NCBI GenBank assembly: GCA_003070825.1
Contig: QBLP01000002.1
Span: forward strand, 1 to 31,455
DNA length: 31,455 nucleotides
Source: Halanaerobium sp.
Lineage (GTDB): Bacteria > Bacillota > Halanaerobiia > Halanaerobiales > Halanaerobiaceae
Direction of reading: 5' to 3'
Below are positions 23,838 through 31,437 of the stretch, piece by piece (position 1 is the stretch's first letter; each line of letters starts with the position of its first letter). Below the pieces are notes generated by a model, which did no database searches, was not told where the DNA came from, and saw nothing but the letters and a program-made list of their open reading frames with translations. Position numbers and translations under genes: made by a program.

Positions 23838-25055
23838 ATGGATCACAAGAAGAAAAAATATTTATTAATTGCTTTAATTTATGTTGCTTTTATTTCCCTT
23901 GGCTTACCAGATGGGCTGCTCGGGGTTGCCTGGCCCGAGATGAGGGACAGTTTTTCTCTTCCCCTTGATGCGCTGGGGATAATCTTAATTGGTTCAACTA
24001 CAGGTTATCTGCTTTCCAGTTTTTTTAATGGATTTTTTATGCGTAAAATTGGTGTGGCAGTTCTGCTTGCTTTAAGCTGTCTGGCTACAGCCTTAGCCTT
24101 AATAGGTTATACTCTTGTTCCTGTCTGGTGGCTTTTACCGCTGCTTGCTGTTCTGGCAGGCCTTGGGGCAGGAGCAATTGATGCCGGATTAAATACATAT
24201 GTAGAAAAAAATTTTAATGAAGGTTTAATGCAGTGGCTGCATGCCAGCTTTGGAGTTGGAGTTACAATCGGACCAATAATTATGTCTTCGGCTATCAAAT
24301 ATTTTGACAGCTGGAGGGTTGGTTATTTGATTGTCGGTTCAGCCCAGATATTGCTGGCCCTGACCTTTGCCCTGACTCTGTCACTCTGGCAGGATCCAAA
24401 AAAGGCGAGTAAAGCAGCAGAGCAAAGTAATAAAAAACGTGGTAAAAATAAGCAGCAGGAGATAAAGATGTTTGAGACTCTCAAATATTTTCCGGCTCTT
24501 TTAAGTGTGTTATTATTTTTTATTTATACTGGAATTGAACTAACTCTCGGGCACTGGACTTTCACCCTTTTTACTGAATCAAGGGGAATAAGGACTTCAA
24601 TAGCAGGTATTTGGGTAAGTGTCTACTGGGGTTCTTTTACAGTTGGTAGAATTCTGGCTGGGTTTTTAGCCTATAAGTTTTTGAGCAGGAAAATTGCCAA
24701 AAATGCAGCTTTTTTAGGCCTTTTTGGAAGTGCTTTAATAGCTATAAATTTAAGCAAGTGGTTGTCTCTGCTCGGTTTAGCTTTAACCGGAATTGCTATT
24801 GCTCCAATTTTTCCGGCTTTAATATCCAGCACTTCTTACAGAGTTGGGAAAGGACACACTGTCAATACAATTGGGATGCAGATCTCAGCTGCCGGCCTTG
24901 GAGGAGCTTTACTGCCTGGATTAGCAGGTGTGCTGGCAAATAATATTTCGCTGGAGATAATTCCAGTTTTTATAATCATATTATTTATTACATTTTTACT
25001 AATTAATAATCTGATTACTAAGCTTAGTAGTCAGGCTGCTAAAAATGCAGCATAA
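23838..25055 (+). CDS. MFS transporter, possible sugar porter
   Basis: Twelve-span major facilitator protein of 405 residues. The N-terminal half contains FISLGLPDGLLGVAWPEMRD and STTGYLLSSFFNGFFMRKIG, and a charged cytoplasmic loop (about residues 187-212) separates the halves. The style resembles the FucP-like MFS group commonly found beside glycosidases, but the substrate is unknown. AAAAGGTG ends about 5 nt before the ATG. The 67-nt gap after the LacI gene has no terminator and no clear promoter. GH13 follows after 33 nt, so it is probably part of the alpha-glucoside unit and could be a second uptake or an efflux route. Confidence 0.85.
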   Translation: MDHKKKKYLLIALIYVAFISLGLPDGLLGVAWPEMRDSFSLPLDALGIILIGSTTGYLLSSFFNGFFMRKIGVAVLLALSCLATALALIGYTLVPVWWLLPLLAVLAGLGAGAIDAGLNTYVEKNFNEGLMQWLHASFGVGVTIGPIIMSSAIKYFDSWRVGYLIVGSAQILLALTFALTLSLWQDPKKASKAAEQSNKKRGKNKQQEIKMFETLKYFPALLSVLLFFIYTGIELTLGHWTFTLFTESRGIRTSIAGIWVSVYWGSFTVGRILAGFLAYKFLSRKIAKNAAFLGLFGSALIAINLSKWLSLLGLALTGIAIAPIFPALISSTSYRVGKGHTVNTIGMQISAAGLGGALLPGLAGVLANNISLEIIPVFIIILFITFLLINNLITKLSSQAAKNAA

Positions 25056-25088
25056 TTAATATATATTAATGACAATGGAGGTATAACA

Positions 25089-26753
25089 ATGAATAAAAAA
25101 TGGTGGAAAGAAGCGGTAGTTTATCAGATTTATCCCCGCAGTTTTAAAGACAGCAACGGTGATGGAATTGGAGATTTAAGAGGAATTATAGAAAAAATAG
25201 ATTATTTAGATGAACTTGGAGTAGATGCAGTCTGGTTAAATCCGGTTTATCAGTCCCCCAATGATGACAATGGTTATGATATTAGTGATTATAAAGCTAT
25301 TATGGATGAGTTTGGGACAATGGAAGATTTAGAGGAATTGATGGTTTTACTGCACGAGCGAGACATTAAATTGATTATGGATCTGGTGATCAATCACAGT
25401 TCTGATGAACATCAGTGGTTTGAAGAATCCCGCAAAAGCAAAGATAATCCCTATCGTGATTATTATATCTGGAAAGACGGCAAAAATGATGGACCTCCCA
25501 ATAACTGGAAGGCATTTTTTGGCGGCTCTGCCTGGAAGTATGATGAAAATACTGATCAATATTATCTGCATCTTTTCTCACCCAAACAACCAGATTTAAA
25601 CTGGGAGAATCCTGAAGTTCGAAATGATCTTTATGAGATGATTAACTGGTGGCTTGAAAAAGGTATAGATGGCTTTAGACTTGATGTAATTAATTTAATT
25701 TCTAAAGATCAGCGTTTTCCTGACGGTGAGCAGGATGGACTTGCAGGACACGAATATTTTGCCAATGGTCCTCGAGTGCATGAATTTATCCAGGAGATGG
25801 CCGAGGAAACATATAATAATTATGATGCAATGACAGTGGGTGAAACTCCTTTTGTGGATAAAGATGAAGCACTAAAATTTGTCAAAGAAGAAAGAAAAGA
25901 ATTCTCAATGGTAATTCCCTTTGAGCATCTTGAATTTGACCGCAAAGAGGGCTGGGAGAAGATAACTGAATGGGATCTAAAAGAGCTCAAGGATTTAATG
26001 AGTGAGTGGCAGTATAAGCTGCAGGAAAATAACGGCTGGACCAGTCTCTATTTCTGCAACCATGATCAGCCCAGAATCGTCTCTCGTTATGGAGATGATG
26101 GCAAGTATCGAAAAGAGTCAGCTAAGCTTCTGGGAACAATGCTGCACACCCTAAGAGGAACTCCGTTTATCTATCAGGGTGAAGAAATTGGGATGACAAA
26201 TATTAGTTTTGAATCCTTAGATGATTTTGATGATATTGAAACTCGTGGTTATATTAAGGATGTTCAGGAAAAGGGAGAGTTGAGTGAAGAAGAAATTTTA
26301 GAAATTGCTAATTACCGAACCAGAGATAATGCCCGCACACCGATGCACTGGGATGGCAGTAAATATGCTGGTTTTTCTGAGGCTGAGCCGTGGTTGAAAA
26401 TGAACAAAAACTATCCTGAGATCAATGTAAAAGAAGATTTGGCATCTGAGGATTCAGTTTTTGAATATTATAAGCAGATGATTGCTCTGCGCAAAGAATA
26501 TTCAGTTTTTGCCTACGGTAAATATGATATTTTACTTGAAGAAGATCAGGATATTTATGCCTATCAGAGGTTGGGAGAAGATAATAATCTGCTTGTGCTT
26601 TTAAACTTCAGTGAAAATGAAGTGGACTATGATTTGAGTTCTGAAGTAGAAATTGAAAAAGCAGAATTGATCTTAAATAATTATCAAAATGAAGCTGATT
26701 TTAAAGTTCAGGCCAGTTTAAGACCTTATGAAGCGAGAGTTTATCTCTATTAA
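25089..26753 (+). CDS. GH13 alpha-glucosidase, oligo-1,6-glucosidase type
   Basis: Cytoplasmic glycoside hydrolase of 554 residues (no signal peptide) that cleaves alpha-1,6 bonds of isomalto-oligosaccharides. Catalytic residues: D199 in GFRLDVINL, E252 in TVGETP and D326 in CNHDQPR, close to the numbering of the Bacillus cereus enzyme. Valine after the nucleophile (DVIN) is the mark of alpha-1,6 specificity within this group. The run GHEYFANGPRVHEFIQEM and VKEERKEFSMVIPFEHLEFD match oligo-1,6-glucosidases better than trehalose-6-phosphate hydrolases, the nearest alternative. GGAGGT at 25077-25082 precedes the ATG by 6 nt. It is the last gene of the sugar locus; no terminator is evident before the riboswitch promoter. 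Confidence 0.93.
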   Translation: MNKKWWKEAVVYQIYPRSFKDSNGDGIGDLRGIIEKIDYLDELGVDAVWLNPVYQSPNDDNGYDISDYKAIMDEFGTMEDLEELMVLLHERDIKLIMDLVINHSSDEHQWFEESRKSKDNPYRDYYIWKDGKNDGPPNNWKAFFGGSAWKYDENTDQYYLHLFSPKQPDLNWENPEVRNDLYEMINWWLEKGIDGFRLDVINLISKDQRFPDGEQDGLAGHEYFANGPRVHEFIQEMAEETYNNYDAMTVGETPFVDKDEALKFVKEERKEFSMVIPFEHLEFDRKEGWEKITEWDLKELKDLMSEWQYKLQENNGWTSLYFCNHDQPRIVSRYGDDGKYRKESAKLLGTMLHTLRGTPFIYQGEEIGMTNISFESLDDFDDIETRGYIKDVQEKGELSEEEILEIANYRTRDNARTPMHWDGSKYAGFSEAEPWLKMNKNYPEINVKEDLASEDSVFEYYKQMIALRKEYSVFAYGKYDILLEEDQDIYAYQRLGEDNNLLVLLNFSENEVDYDLSSEVEIEKAELILNNYQNEADFKVQASLRPYEARVYLY

Positions 26754-26786
26754 TAAACAAAATAAGGAAACCAAAGTTAATTTTGC

Positions 26787-26815
26787 TTGACTTTAAAATC
26801 AAATAGATATATCAT
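26787..26815 (+). promoter_or_regulatory. Promoter of the riboswitch-tup operon
   Basis: TTGACT (26787-26792), 17-nt spacer, TATCAT (26810-26815). Transcription would start near 26822, just before the riboswitch. Confidence 0.7.
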
Positions 26816-26827
26816 TAATGTAAGAAT

Positions 26828-26940
26828 AGTCGCACAACTCCGAGTGTATTTAAGCTAAGATGAATAGTTATGCTTAATACACCGATAGGGTTTAGAGGGA
26901 AACCTTTGGGCCTCCCGGAATGGAAAGGAGTGATCGATTT
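26828..26940 (+). promoter_or_regulatory. Molybdenum/tungsten-cofactor riboswitch (Moco RNA family)
   Basis: Motifs typical of the Moco RNA class occur in order: ACTCCGAG (26836 on), GGGAAACC, GGCCTCCCGGAA (26909-26920) and AAAGGAGTGATCGA (26924-26937). ACTCC pairs with GGAGT as the closing helix. A long hairpin, GTGTATTTAAGC with GCTTAATACAC, lies after the first motif. CCGGAA (26915-26920) of the aptamer can pair exactly with TTCCGG (26972-26977) of the terminator, so a terminator/antiterminator switch is likely. Ligand could be molybdenum or tungsten cofactor; the tup genes behind it favour tungsten. Boundaries are approximate. The whole 26754-27082 gap is filled by promoter, riboswitch, terminator and the tupA ribosome binding site. 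Confidence 0.82.
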
Positions 26941-26968
26941 GGATTGCATTAATTTTAATCCGCCCTAA

Positions 26969-27002
26969 AACTTCCGGTAATGCTGCCGGGAGTTATTTTT
27001 TT
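26969..27002 (+). terminator. Riboswitch-controlled terminator
   Basis: AACTTCCGG (26969-26977) pairs with CCGGGAGTT (26986-26994) with one G-U pair, followed by ATTTTTTT. It lies between the riboswitch and tupA and would cut transcription when the aptamer is ligand-bound. Confidence 0.88.
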
Positions 27003-27082
27003 GAGCATATTTTTAGTTTTTCGAGCTTATGATTAGATTTAACCAGAAAAAAATATATGTAAATCAAAATAGGGGGATTACT

Positions 27083-27910
27083 ATGTCAATTAAGAAAATT
27101 TTATTATCATTATTAATATTAATGCTGATTTTTAGCTCAGCTGCGGCTGCTCAGGAAGTTTTAACAATGGCCACTACAACAAGTACCGAGAATTCAGGTC
27201 TGCTGGATGAGTTAATTCCACCATTTGAAGAAAAATTTGATGTGCGGGTTGATGTCGTAGCAGTTGGAACCGGTGCAGCTATAGAGCTCGGCCGTAATGG
27301 GGATGCAGATATTATTTTTGTCCATGCACGAGAAGCAGAAGATGAATTTGTAGCCAGCGGCTATGGAGTTAACAGAAGAGATGTAATGTATAATGACTTT
27401 GTCATTTTAGGGCCACCATCAGATCCAGCAGATATTAAAGAGACAGAAACTGCAGTTGAGGCTTTTCAGAAAATTAAAGAGGAAGAAGCAGAATTTGTTT
27501 CTCGTGGTGATGATTCAGGCACTAATAAGAAAGAACTATCTATCTGGGATAGTGCTGAGATAGCTCCAGAAGGCAGCTGGTATTTAGAAAGCGGTCAGGG
27601 AATGGGACCCAGTATTAATATGGCCAATGAGCGTCAGGCATACATTTTAGCTGACAGAGGAACATATTTAGCTTACAGTGGGGATGTTGAACTGGAAATT
27701 GTAAATAGTGGAGATCCTGAGCTCTTTAATCCTTATGGAATCATTCCAATTAATCCCGCCTATCATACACATGTAAACTACCAGCTGGCAATGGCCTTTA
27801 CCGGCTATGTAACTTCTCAGCAGGGGCAGCAGATAATTGATAATTATATGCAGTATGATGAACAGTTATTTTACCCTTCCGCAATTAAAGCAGAAGATTT
27901 AGAAGAGTAA
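27083..27910 (+). CDS. tupA: Tungstate ABC transporter substrate-binding protein TupA
   Basis: Exported oxyanion-binding protein of 275 residues. The signal peptide ends near AAAA before QEV (about residue 23) and has no lipobox cysteine. TTTS (31-34) and VSRGDDSGTNKKEL are the tungstate-binding signatures of TupA; ELGRNGDADIIFVHAR is also typical. Start ATG 27083 with AGGGGG at 27071-27076 and a 6-nt spacer. An in-frame ATG at 27029 lies only 27 nt after the terminator, lacks a ribosome binding site and would add 18 polar residues before the signal peptide, so it is rejected. Controlled by the cofactor riboswitch upstream. A hairpin separates it from tupB. Confidence 0.94.
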   Translation: MSIKKILLSLLILMLIFSSAAAAQEVLTMATTTSTENSGLLDELIPPFEEKFDVRVDVVAVGTGAAIELGRNGDADIIFVHAREAEDEFVASGYGVNRRDVMYNDFVILGPPSDPADIKETETAVEAFQKIKEEEAEFVSRGDDSGTNKKELSIWDSAEIAPEGSWYLESGQGMGPSINMANERQAYILADRGTYLAYSGDVELEIVNSGDPELFNPYGIIPINPAYHTHVNYQLAMAFTGYVTSQQGQQIIDNYMQYDEQLFYPSAIKAEDLEE

Positions 27911-27929
27911 AAATAAATTTAAAAAACTC

Positions 27930-27960
27930 AGCTGGCTGCAGTTCTAATCTGCAGCTGGCT
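27930..27960 (+). other. Intercistronic hairpin after tupA
   Basis: 12-bp stem: AGCTGGCTGCAG (27930-27941) with CTGCAGCTGGCT (27949-27960), two G-U pairs, TTCTAAT loop. No proper T-run follows. It sits in the same place, just behind the binding-protein gene, as the hairpin in the sugar operon. Confidence 0.7.
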
Positions 27961-27990
27961 AATCTAATTTTGATATTCAGGAGGAAAAAT

Positions 27991-28695
27991 GTGGACTATT
28001 ATACTGATGCAATAATCAGAGCTCTACAGCTAATAATCAACCTTGATCCAGAAGTTATCCAGGTAGTTACAACTTCACTTAAAATTTCTATCTCATCAAC
28101 TTTAATAGCTTCAATTATTTCTATTCCACTGGCAATTTTAATTGCCCGGAATAAATTTAAAAGCAAGAAATTTATTAATATTATTTTAAACACATTGCTC
28201 AGCTTGCCCACAGTTGTGATCGGTATTTTTGTTTACTCACTTATATCACGCAGAGGAGTTTTAGGAGAGCTGGATCTGCTTTTTACACCAATTGGAATTA
28301 TAATGGGGCAGGTAATACTGATCATACCTTTAATAACTGCTCTGATTAGAAATGTTATATTTTCAATGGATGAAAAACTTTACAAAACAGCAACTTCAAT
28401 GGGGGCCAGCCGCAGCCAGAAGTTTAAGCTTTTAATTTTAGAAGCTAGATATGGAATTATTGGTGCTGTGATTGCTGGATTTGGTAGAGTTTTAGGAGAG
28501 ATTGGAGTTTCCATGATGCTGGGTGGAAATATAAAAGGAGTTACCAGAACTATAACAACTGCTATGTCTCTGGAAACAAATAAAGGCCGCTTTGCTTTTG
28601 CCCTGGCATTAGGAATTATTCTCTTATCGCTTTCATTTTTAATTAATTTTGTTACTTATTTTCTGCAGGAGGGAAAAAATTATGCCAGAAGATAA
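27991..28695 (+). CDS. tupB: Tungstate ABC transporter permease TupB
   Basis: Single permease of 234 residues with about five membrane spans, forming the channel for tungstate. The LSLPTVVIGIFVYSLISRRG segment and the coupling loop TATSMGASRSQKFKLLILEAR followed by GFGRVLGEIGVSMMLGGNIKG are typical of TupB. Start GTG 27991, 6 nt after AGGAGG at 27979-27984. A TTG at 27970 lies upstream of that site and is rejected. Its end overlaps tupC by 14 nt. Confidence 0.93.
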   Translation: MDYYTDAIIRALQLIINLDPEVIQVVTTSLKISISSTLIASIISIPLAILIARNKFKSKKFINIILNTLLSLPTVVIGIFVYSLISRRGVLGELDLLFTPIGIIMGQVILIIPLITALIRNVIFSMDEKLYKTATSMGASRSQKFKLLILEARYGIIGAVIAGFGRVLGEIGVSMMLGGNIKGVTRTITTAMSLETNKGRFAFALALGIILLSLSFLINFVTYFLQEGKNYARR

Positions 28696-29410
28696 AATTA
28701 TTGAAGTTAAAAAGATTAAAAAGGTCTGCAGGGATAAGACTATTTTAGATATCGATCAGTTTTCAGTTTTAAAAAATAAGTTTAATTTTATTATTGGCGG
28801 TAATGGCAGTGGTAAAACTTCTCTTTTAAATATTTTAAGTCTGGTTGACCAGGATTATCAGGGAGAACTTTTCTATAAAGGCCGGTTAGTAAAAAAAGAT
28901 CAGCAGAATTTAGAACTCAGGCGCAAACTTTCTGTAATCTGGCAGGATCCTTATCTTTACCGCGGTAATGTTTTTTATAATATTGCATTACCTTTAAAAC
29001 TAAGAGATATTGATCAGGAAATAATCAACAAAAAAGTAAAAGAGATAGCATCCAGACTTGAAATAACTGACCTGCTGGAACAGTCAGCTCATACTCTTTC
29101 TGGAGGAGAAAGACAAAAAACTTCAATTGCTAGAGCTTTGATTTCAGATCCCGAGATTTTATTTGTAGATGAAGCAACTACAAATTTAGATGAAGAAAGC
29201 ATTCAATTTTTTAATTCTCATTTTGCTGATCTGGTGACCGATGAGATGACTGTGGTGATGGTCAGTCATGACAGGAGGCAGATTAAACAGCTTGCAGACC
29301 AGATAACTTTACTTAAAGCTGGAGAAGTAGAAATAACTAAAGCTATAAATAATTTCAATTTTGAATTATTTGGTGCAGGAATCGAATCCCCAATAGCAGA
29401 ATTAGTATAG
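28682..29410 (+). CDS. tupC: Tungstate ABC transporter ATPase TupC
   Basis: ATPase subunit of 242 residues. Walker A GGNGSGKTS, Q-loop VIWQDPYLYRGNV, signature LSGGERQKT, Walker B ILFVDEATTNLD (DEA rather than the usual DEP) and the switch histidine in MVSHDRRQ are present. Start ATG 28682 with AGGAGGG at 28667-28673 (8-nt spacer); an ATG at 28649 lies before that site and is rejected. Overlaps the end of tupB. There is no C-terminal molybdate-binding TOBE domain, which fits TupC rather than ModC. The hydantoinase gene starts 17 nt after its stop. Confidence 0.93.
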   Translation: MPEDKIIEVKKIKKVCRDKTILDIDQFSVLKNKFNFIIGGNGSGKTSLLNILSLVDQDYQGELFYKGRLVKKDQQNLELRRKLSVIWQDPYLYRGNVFYNIALPLKLRDIDQEIINKKVKEIASRLEITDLLEQSAHTLSGGERQKTSIARALISDPEILFVDEATTNLDEESIQFFNSHFADLVTDEMTVVMVSHDRRQIKQLADQITLLKAGEVEITKAINNFNFELFGAGIESPIAELV

Positions 29411-29426
29411 TATAGAGGTGAAGAAA

Positions 29427-30815
29427 ATGAAAAAAATCCTATTAAAAAATGCCAAGGTTGTTGATGATAAAGGTATCAGAAAGTCAGATTTAGTTATTGA
29501 GGGAGAAAAAATTGCTGCTGAAGAAAAGCGTGGTTTTTTTGAAGCAGATGAACAAAAAGGAGAATTTAAAGTAATTGATCTTGCTGGTAAATATCTATTT
29601 CCGGGGATTATAGATGCCCATACCCACTATTCACTCCACTCTCGAGGGACTGTAACTGCAGATGATTTTTATCAGGGTAGTATTGCTGCAGCAGCCGGAG
29701 GAGTAACAACTGTTATTGACTATATTGATTTTCCAGAAGATGGAAACTTCAAAAAATCAGTTGCTGAAAGAAAAAAGGAAGCTCAGGATTCAATTATAGA
29801 TTATAATTTTCATCAGGTAGTTCAGAAATTCAACTCTAAAATTTCAGAGAATTTAGCCGATTTAAAGGAACTGGGTCTGGCAAGTATTAAGCTTTTTACT
29901 ACCTATAAAGATGTTGGTTATATGATAGAAAGGGATAAATGGTCTGAATTATTTAAACGCTTAAAAGAGATTGAAATTTTACCCCAGGTACATGCTGAAG
30001 ATGATGATTTAATCCAGGATTTAAAAGCCGCCTACAGCAAAAGAAATTTAATAGAGCCCAGATACCATCCTTCCATTAGACCTGCAGCTGCGGAAGCACT
30101 AGCAGTTAAAGATATGGGGGAAGAGGCTCTGAAAGCTGATATTCCACTCTATATTGTTCATCTGTCTTCTGCAGAAGGACTGGAAGCTGTTAGAGAATTA
30201 AGAGCAGTGAAAGCTCAAATTTATGCAGAAACAACTCCTCATTATTTAATGCTTGATAATTCATATTTAACCCGTGAGGATGCCCAGCTATTTTTAATGA
30301 CACCACCACTGAGAAATAAATATGATAACCAAATTCTATGGGAGGGCATCAGTCAGAGTGAGTTTCAGGTTGTAGCAACTGATCACTGTGCTTTTAATAA
30401 AGAAAAAAAAATGCAGTCAGATTCCAGCCTGGAAATTTTGCCGGGAATACCGGGAACCGAAACTTTATTGTCCTTGATTTACAGTTCAGGAGTTAGAAAT
30501 AATCGAATTACAATTAGAGAAATGGTAGAGCTGCTTTCGATTAATCCAGCTAAAATATTCGGACTCTACCCGGAAAAAGGTTCGCTTGAGCCGGGAACTG
30601 ATGCGGATCTAACAGTTTTTGATCCAAATGTAGAGAAAAAATTAACTGCAGAAAACTTACATTCTGCAGCTGAGTACAGTCCTTATCAGGATTTTACAGT
30701 TAAGGGATATCCGGTTATGACATTTAGACGCGGCGAGCTGATTTTTGATAATAAACTGCGGGCAGAAAAGGGAAGCGGTAGATTTATTTTTGCCCACAGC
30801 TCAAGTCTTCTGTAG
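29427..30815 (+). CDS. Dihydropyrimidinase / hydantoinase
   Basis: Cytoplasmic amidohydrolase of 462 residues that opens cyclic amides such as dihydrouracil or 5-substituted hydantoins. The binuclear metal site is complete: H65 and H67 (DAHTHYS), the carboxylated lysine K155 (ASIKLFTTYK), H189 (QVHAEDDD), H245 (IVHLSSAEG) and D319 (VVATDHCAF). Start ATG 29427 with AGAGGTG at 29414-29420 and a 6-nt spacer; the GTG at 29418 is inside that site and is rejected. Its place in the tungstate operon is unexpected. Hydantoinases do occur in clusters for molybdenum-hydroxylase purine breakdown in other bacteria, so a link to a molybdo/tungsto-enzyme is possible. The 3' end overlaps rex by 32 nt, tail to tail. 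Confidence 0.92.
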   Translation: MKKILLKNAKVVDDKGIRKSDLVIEGEKIAAEEKRGFFEADEQKGEFKVIDLAGKYLFPGIIDAHTHYSLHSRGTVTADDFYQGSIAAAAGGVTTVIDYIDFPEDGNFKKSVAERKKEAQDSIIDYNFHQVVQKFNSKISENLADLKELGLASIKLFTTYKDVGYMIERDKWSELFKRLKEIEILPQVHAEDDDLIQDLKAAYSKRNLIEPRYHPSIRPAAAEALAVKDMGEEALKADIPLYIVHLSSAEGLEAVRELRAVKAQIYAETTPHYLMLDNSYLTREDAQLFLMTPPLRNKYDNQILWEGISQSEFQVVATDHCAFNKEKKMQSDSSLEILPGIPGTETLLSLIYSSGVRNNRITIREMVELLSINPAKIFGLYPEKGSLEPGTDADLTVFDPNVEKKLTAENLHSAAEYSPYQDFTVKGYPVMTFRRGELIFDNKLRAEKGSGRFIFAHSSSLL

Positions 30816-31437
30816 TACCATTTTTATCGAGGCGCTGCTGATTCATTTTTACTGATAATTTGCAGAGGCCTTCGTTAATTAACTGTTCTTCCAACAAAAT
30901 ATCTTCCGGGACTTTTAAGGGCACTTCAGTAAAATCCCAGATAGCTTTAATTCCGGCCGCTGCCAGGCGGTCGGTTATTTTTTGTGCTGCAGCTCCAGGA
31001 ACAGTTAAGGCTGCTACATCAACTTTATTATTCTGCAGGAAATTTTCTAAGTTATTAACACTCTGGATTTCTATATCATTGATTACCAGCCCAATTAACT
31101 TTGGATTTTTATCAAAGATAGAAATCAATTTATAACCTCTTTCAGTGTAACCTTTGTTATAAGCTAAGGCCTGGCCGAGATGTCCGGCTCCAATAATAAT
31201 TACTTTCTTTTTATAATTAAAGCCCATAATAATACTTATCTGCTGGAAAAGATAGTAGACATCATATCCATAACTTTTACGACCAAAAGTTCCAAAATAA
31301 CTTAGATCTTTACGAATCAAAGAGCTGCTAAAACCTGTTAACTCGGCCAATTCTTCCGAAGAAATATATTCTTTGGTTGAACTCTGCAAATTTTTCAGAT
31401 GCTGATAATATACCGGTAGACGGCTGATTATTATATC
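30784..31437 (-). CDS. rex: Redox-sensing repressor Rex, 5' end missing
   Basis: NADH/NAD+-sensing repressor of fermentation and anaerobic respiration genes, about 217 residues present. The N-terminal winged helix (IISRLPVYYQHLKNL, ISSEELAELTGFSSSLIRKD, LSYFGTFGRKSYGYDV) is followed by the Rossmann domain with VIIIGAGHLGQAL, then AALTVPGAAAQKITDRLAAAG and AIWDFTEVPLKVP. The gene runs off the contig end. Reading through the adapter gives an artificial start of Met/Val-YKRQ; by comparison with other Rex proteins only about 5-10 real residues are missing. The 3' end overlaps the hydantoinase gene by 32 nt on the opposite strand, with no terminator between them. Confidence 0.95.
   Translation of the reverse strand, partial: DIIISRLPVYYQHLKNLQSSTKEYISSEELAELTGFSSSLIRKDLSYFGTFGRKSYGYDVYYLFQQISIIMGFNYKKKVIIIGAGHLGQALAYNKGYTERGYKLISIFDKNPKLIGLVINDIEIQSVNNLENFLQNNKVDVAALTVPGAAAQKITDRLAAAGIKAIWDFTEVPLKVPEDILLEEQLINEGLCKLSVKMNQQRLDKNGTTEDLSCGQK

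Noticed and set aside
25089..26753. Trehalose-6-phosphate hydrolase (TreC) identity
   Set aside because: LDVINLISK is shared, but the GHEYFANGP and KEERKEF regions and catalytic spacing match oligo-1,6-glucosidases; no trehalose PTS gene is nearby.
26828..26940. T-box or cobalamin riboswitch before tupA
   Set aside because: No T-box sequence or B12-box is present, while the GGGAAACC, GGCCTCCC and AAAGGAGTGA motifs and the tungstate genes fit the Moco class.
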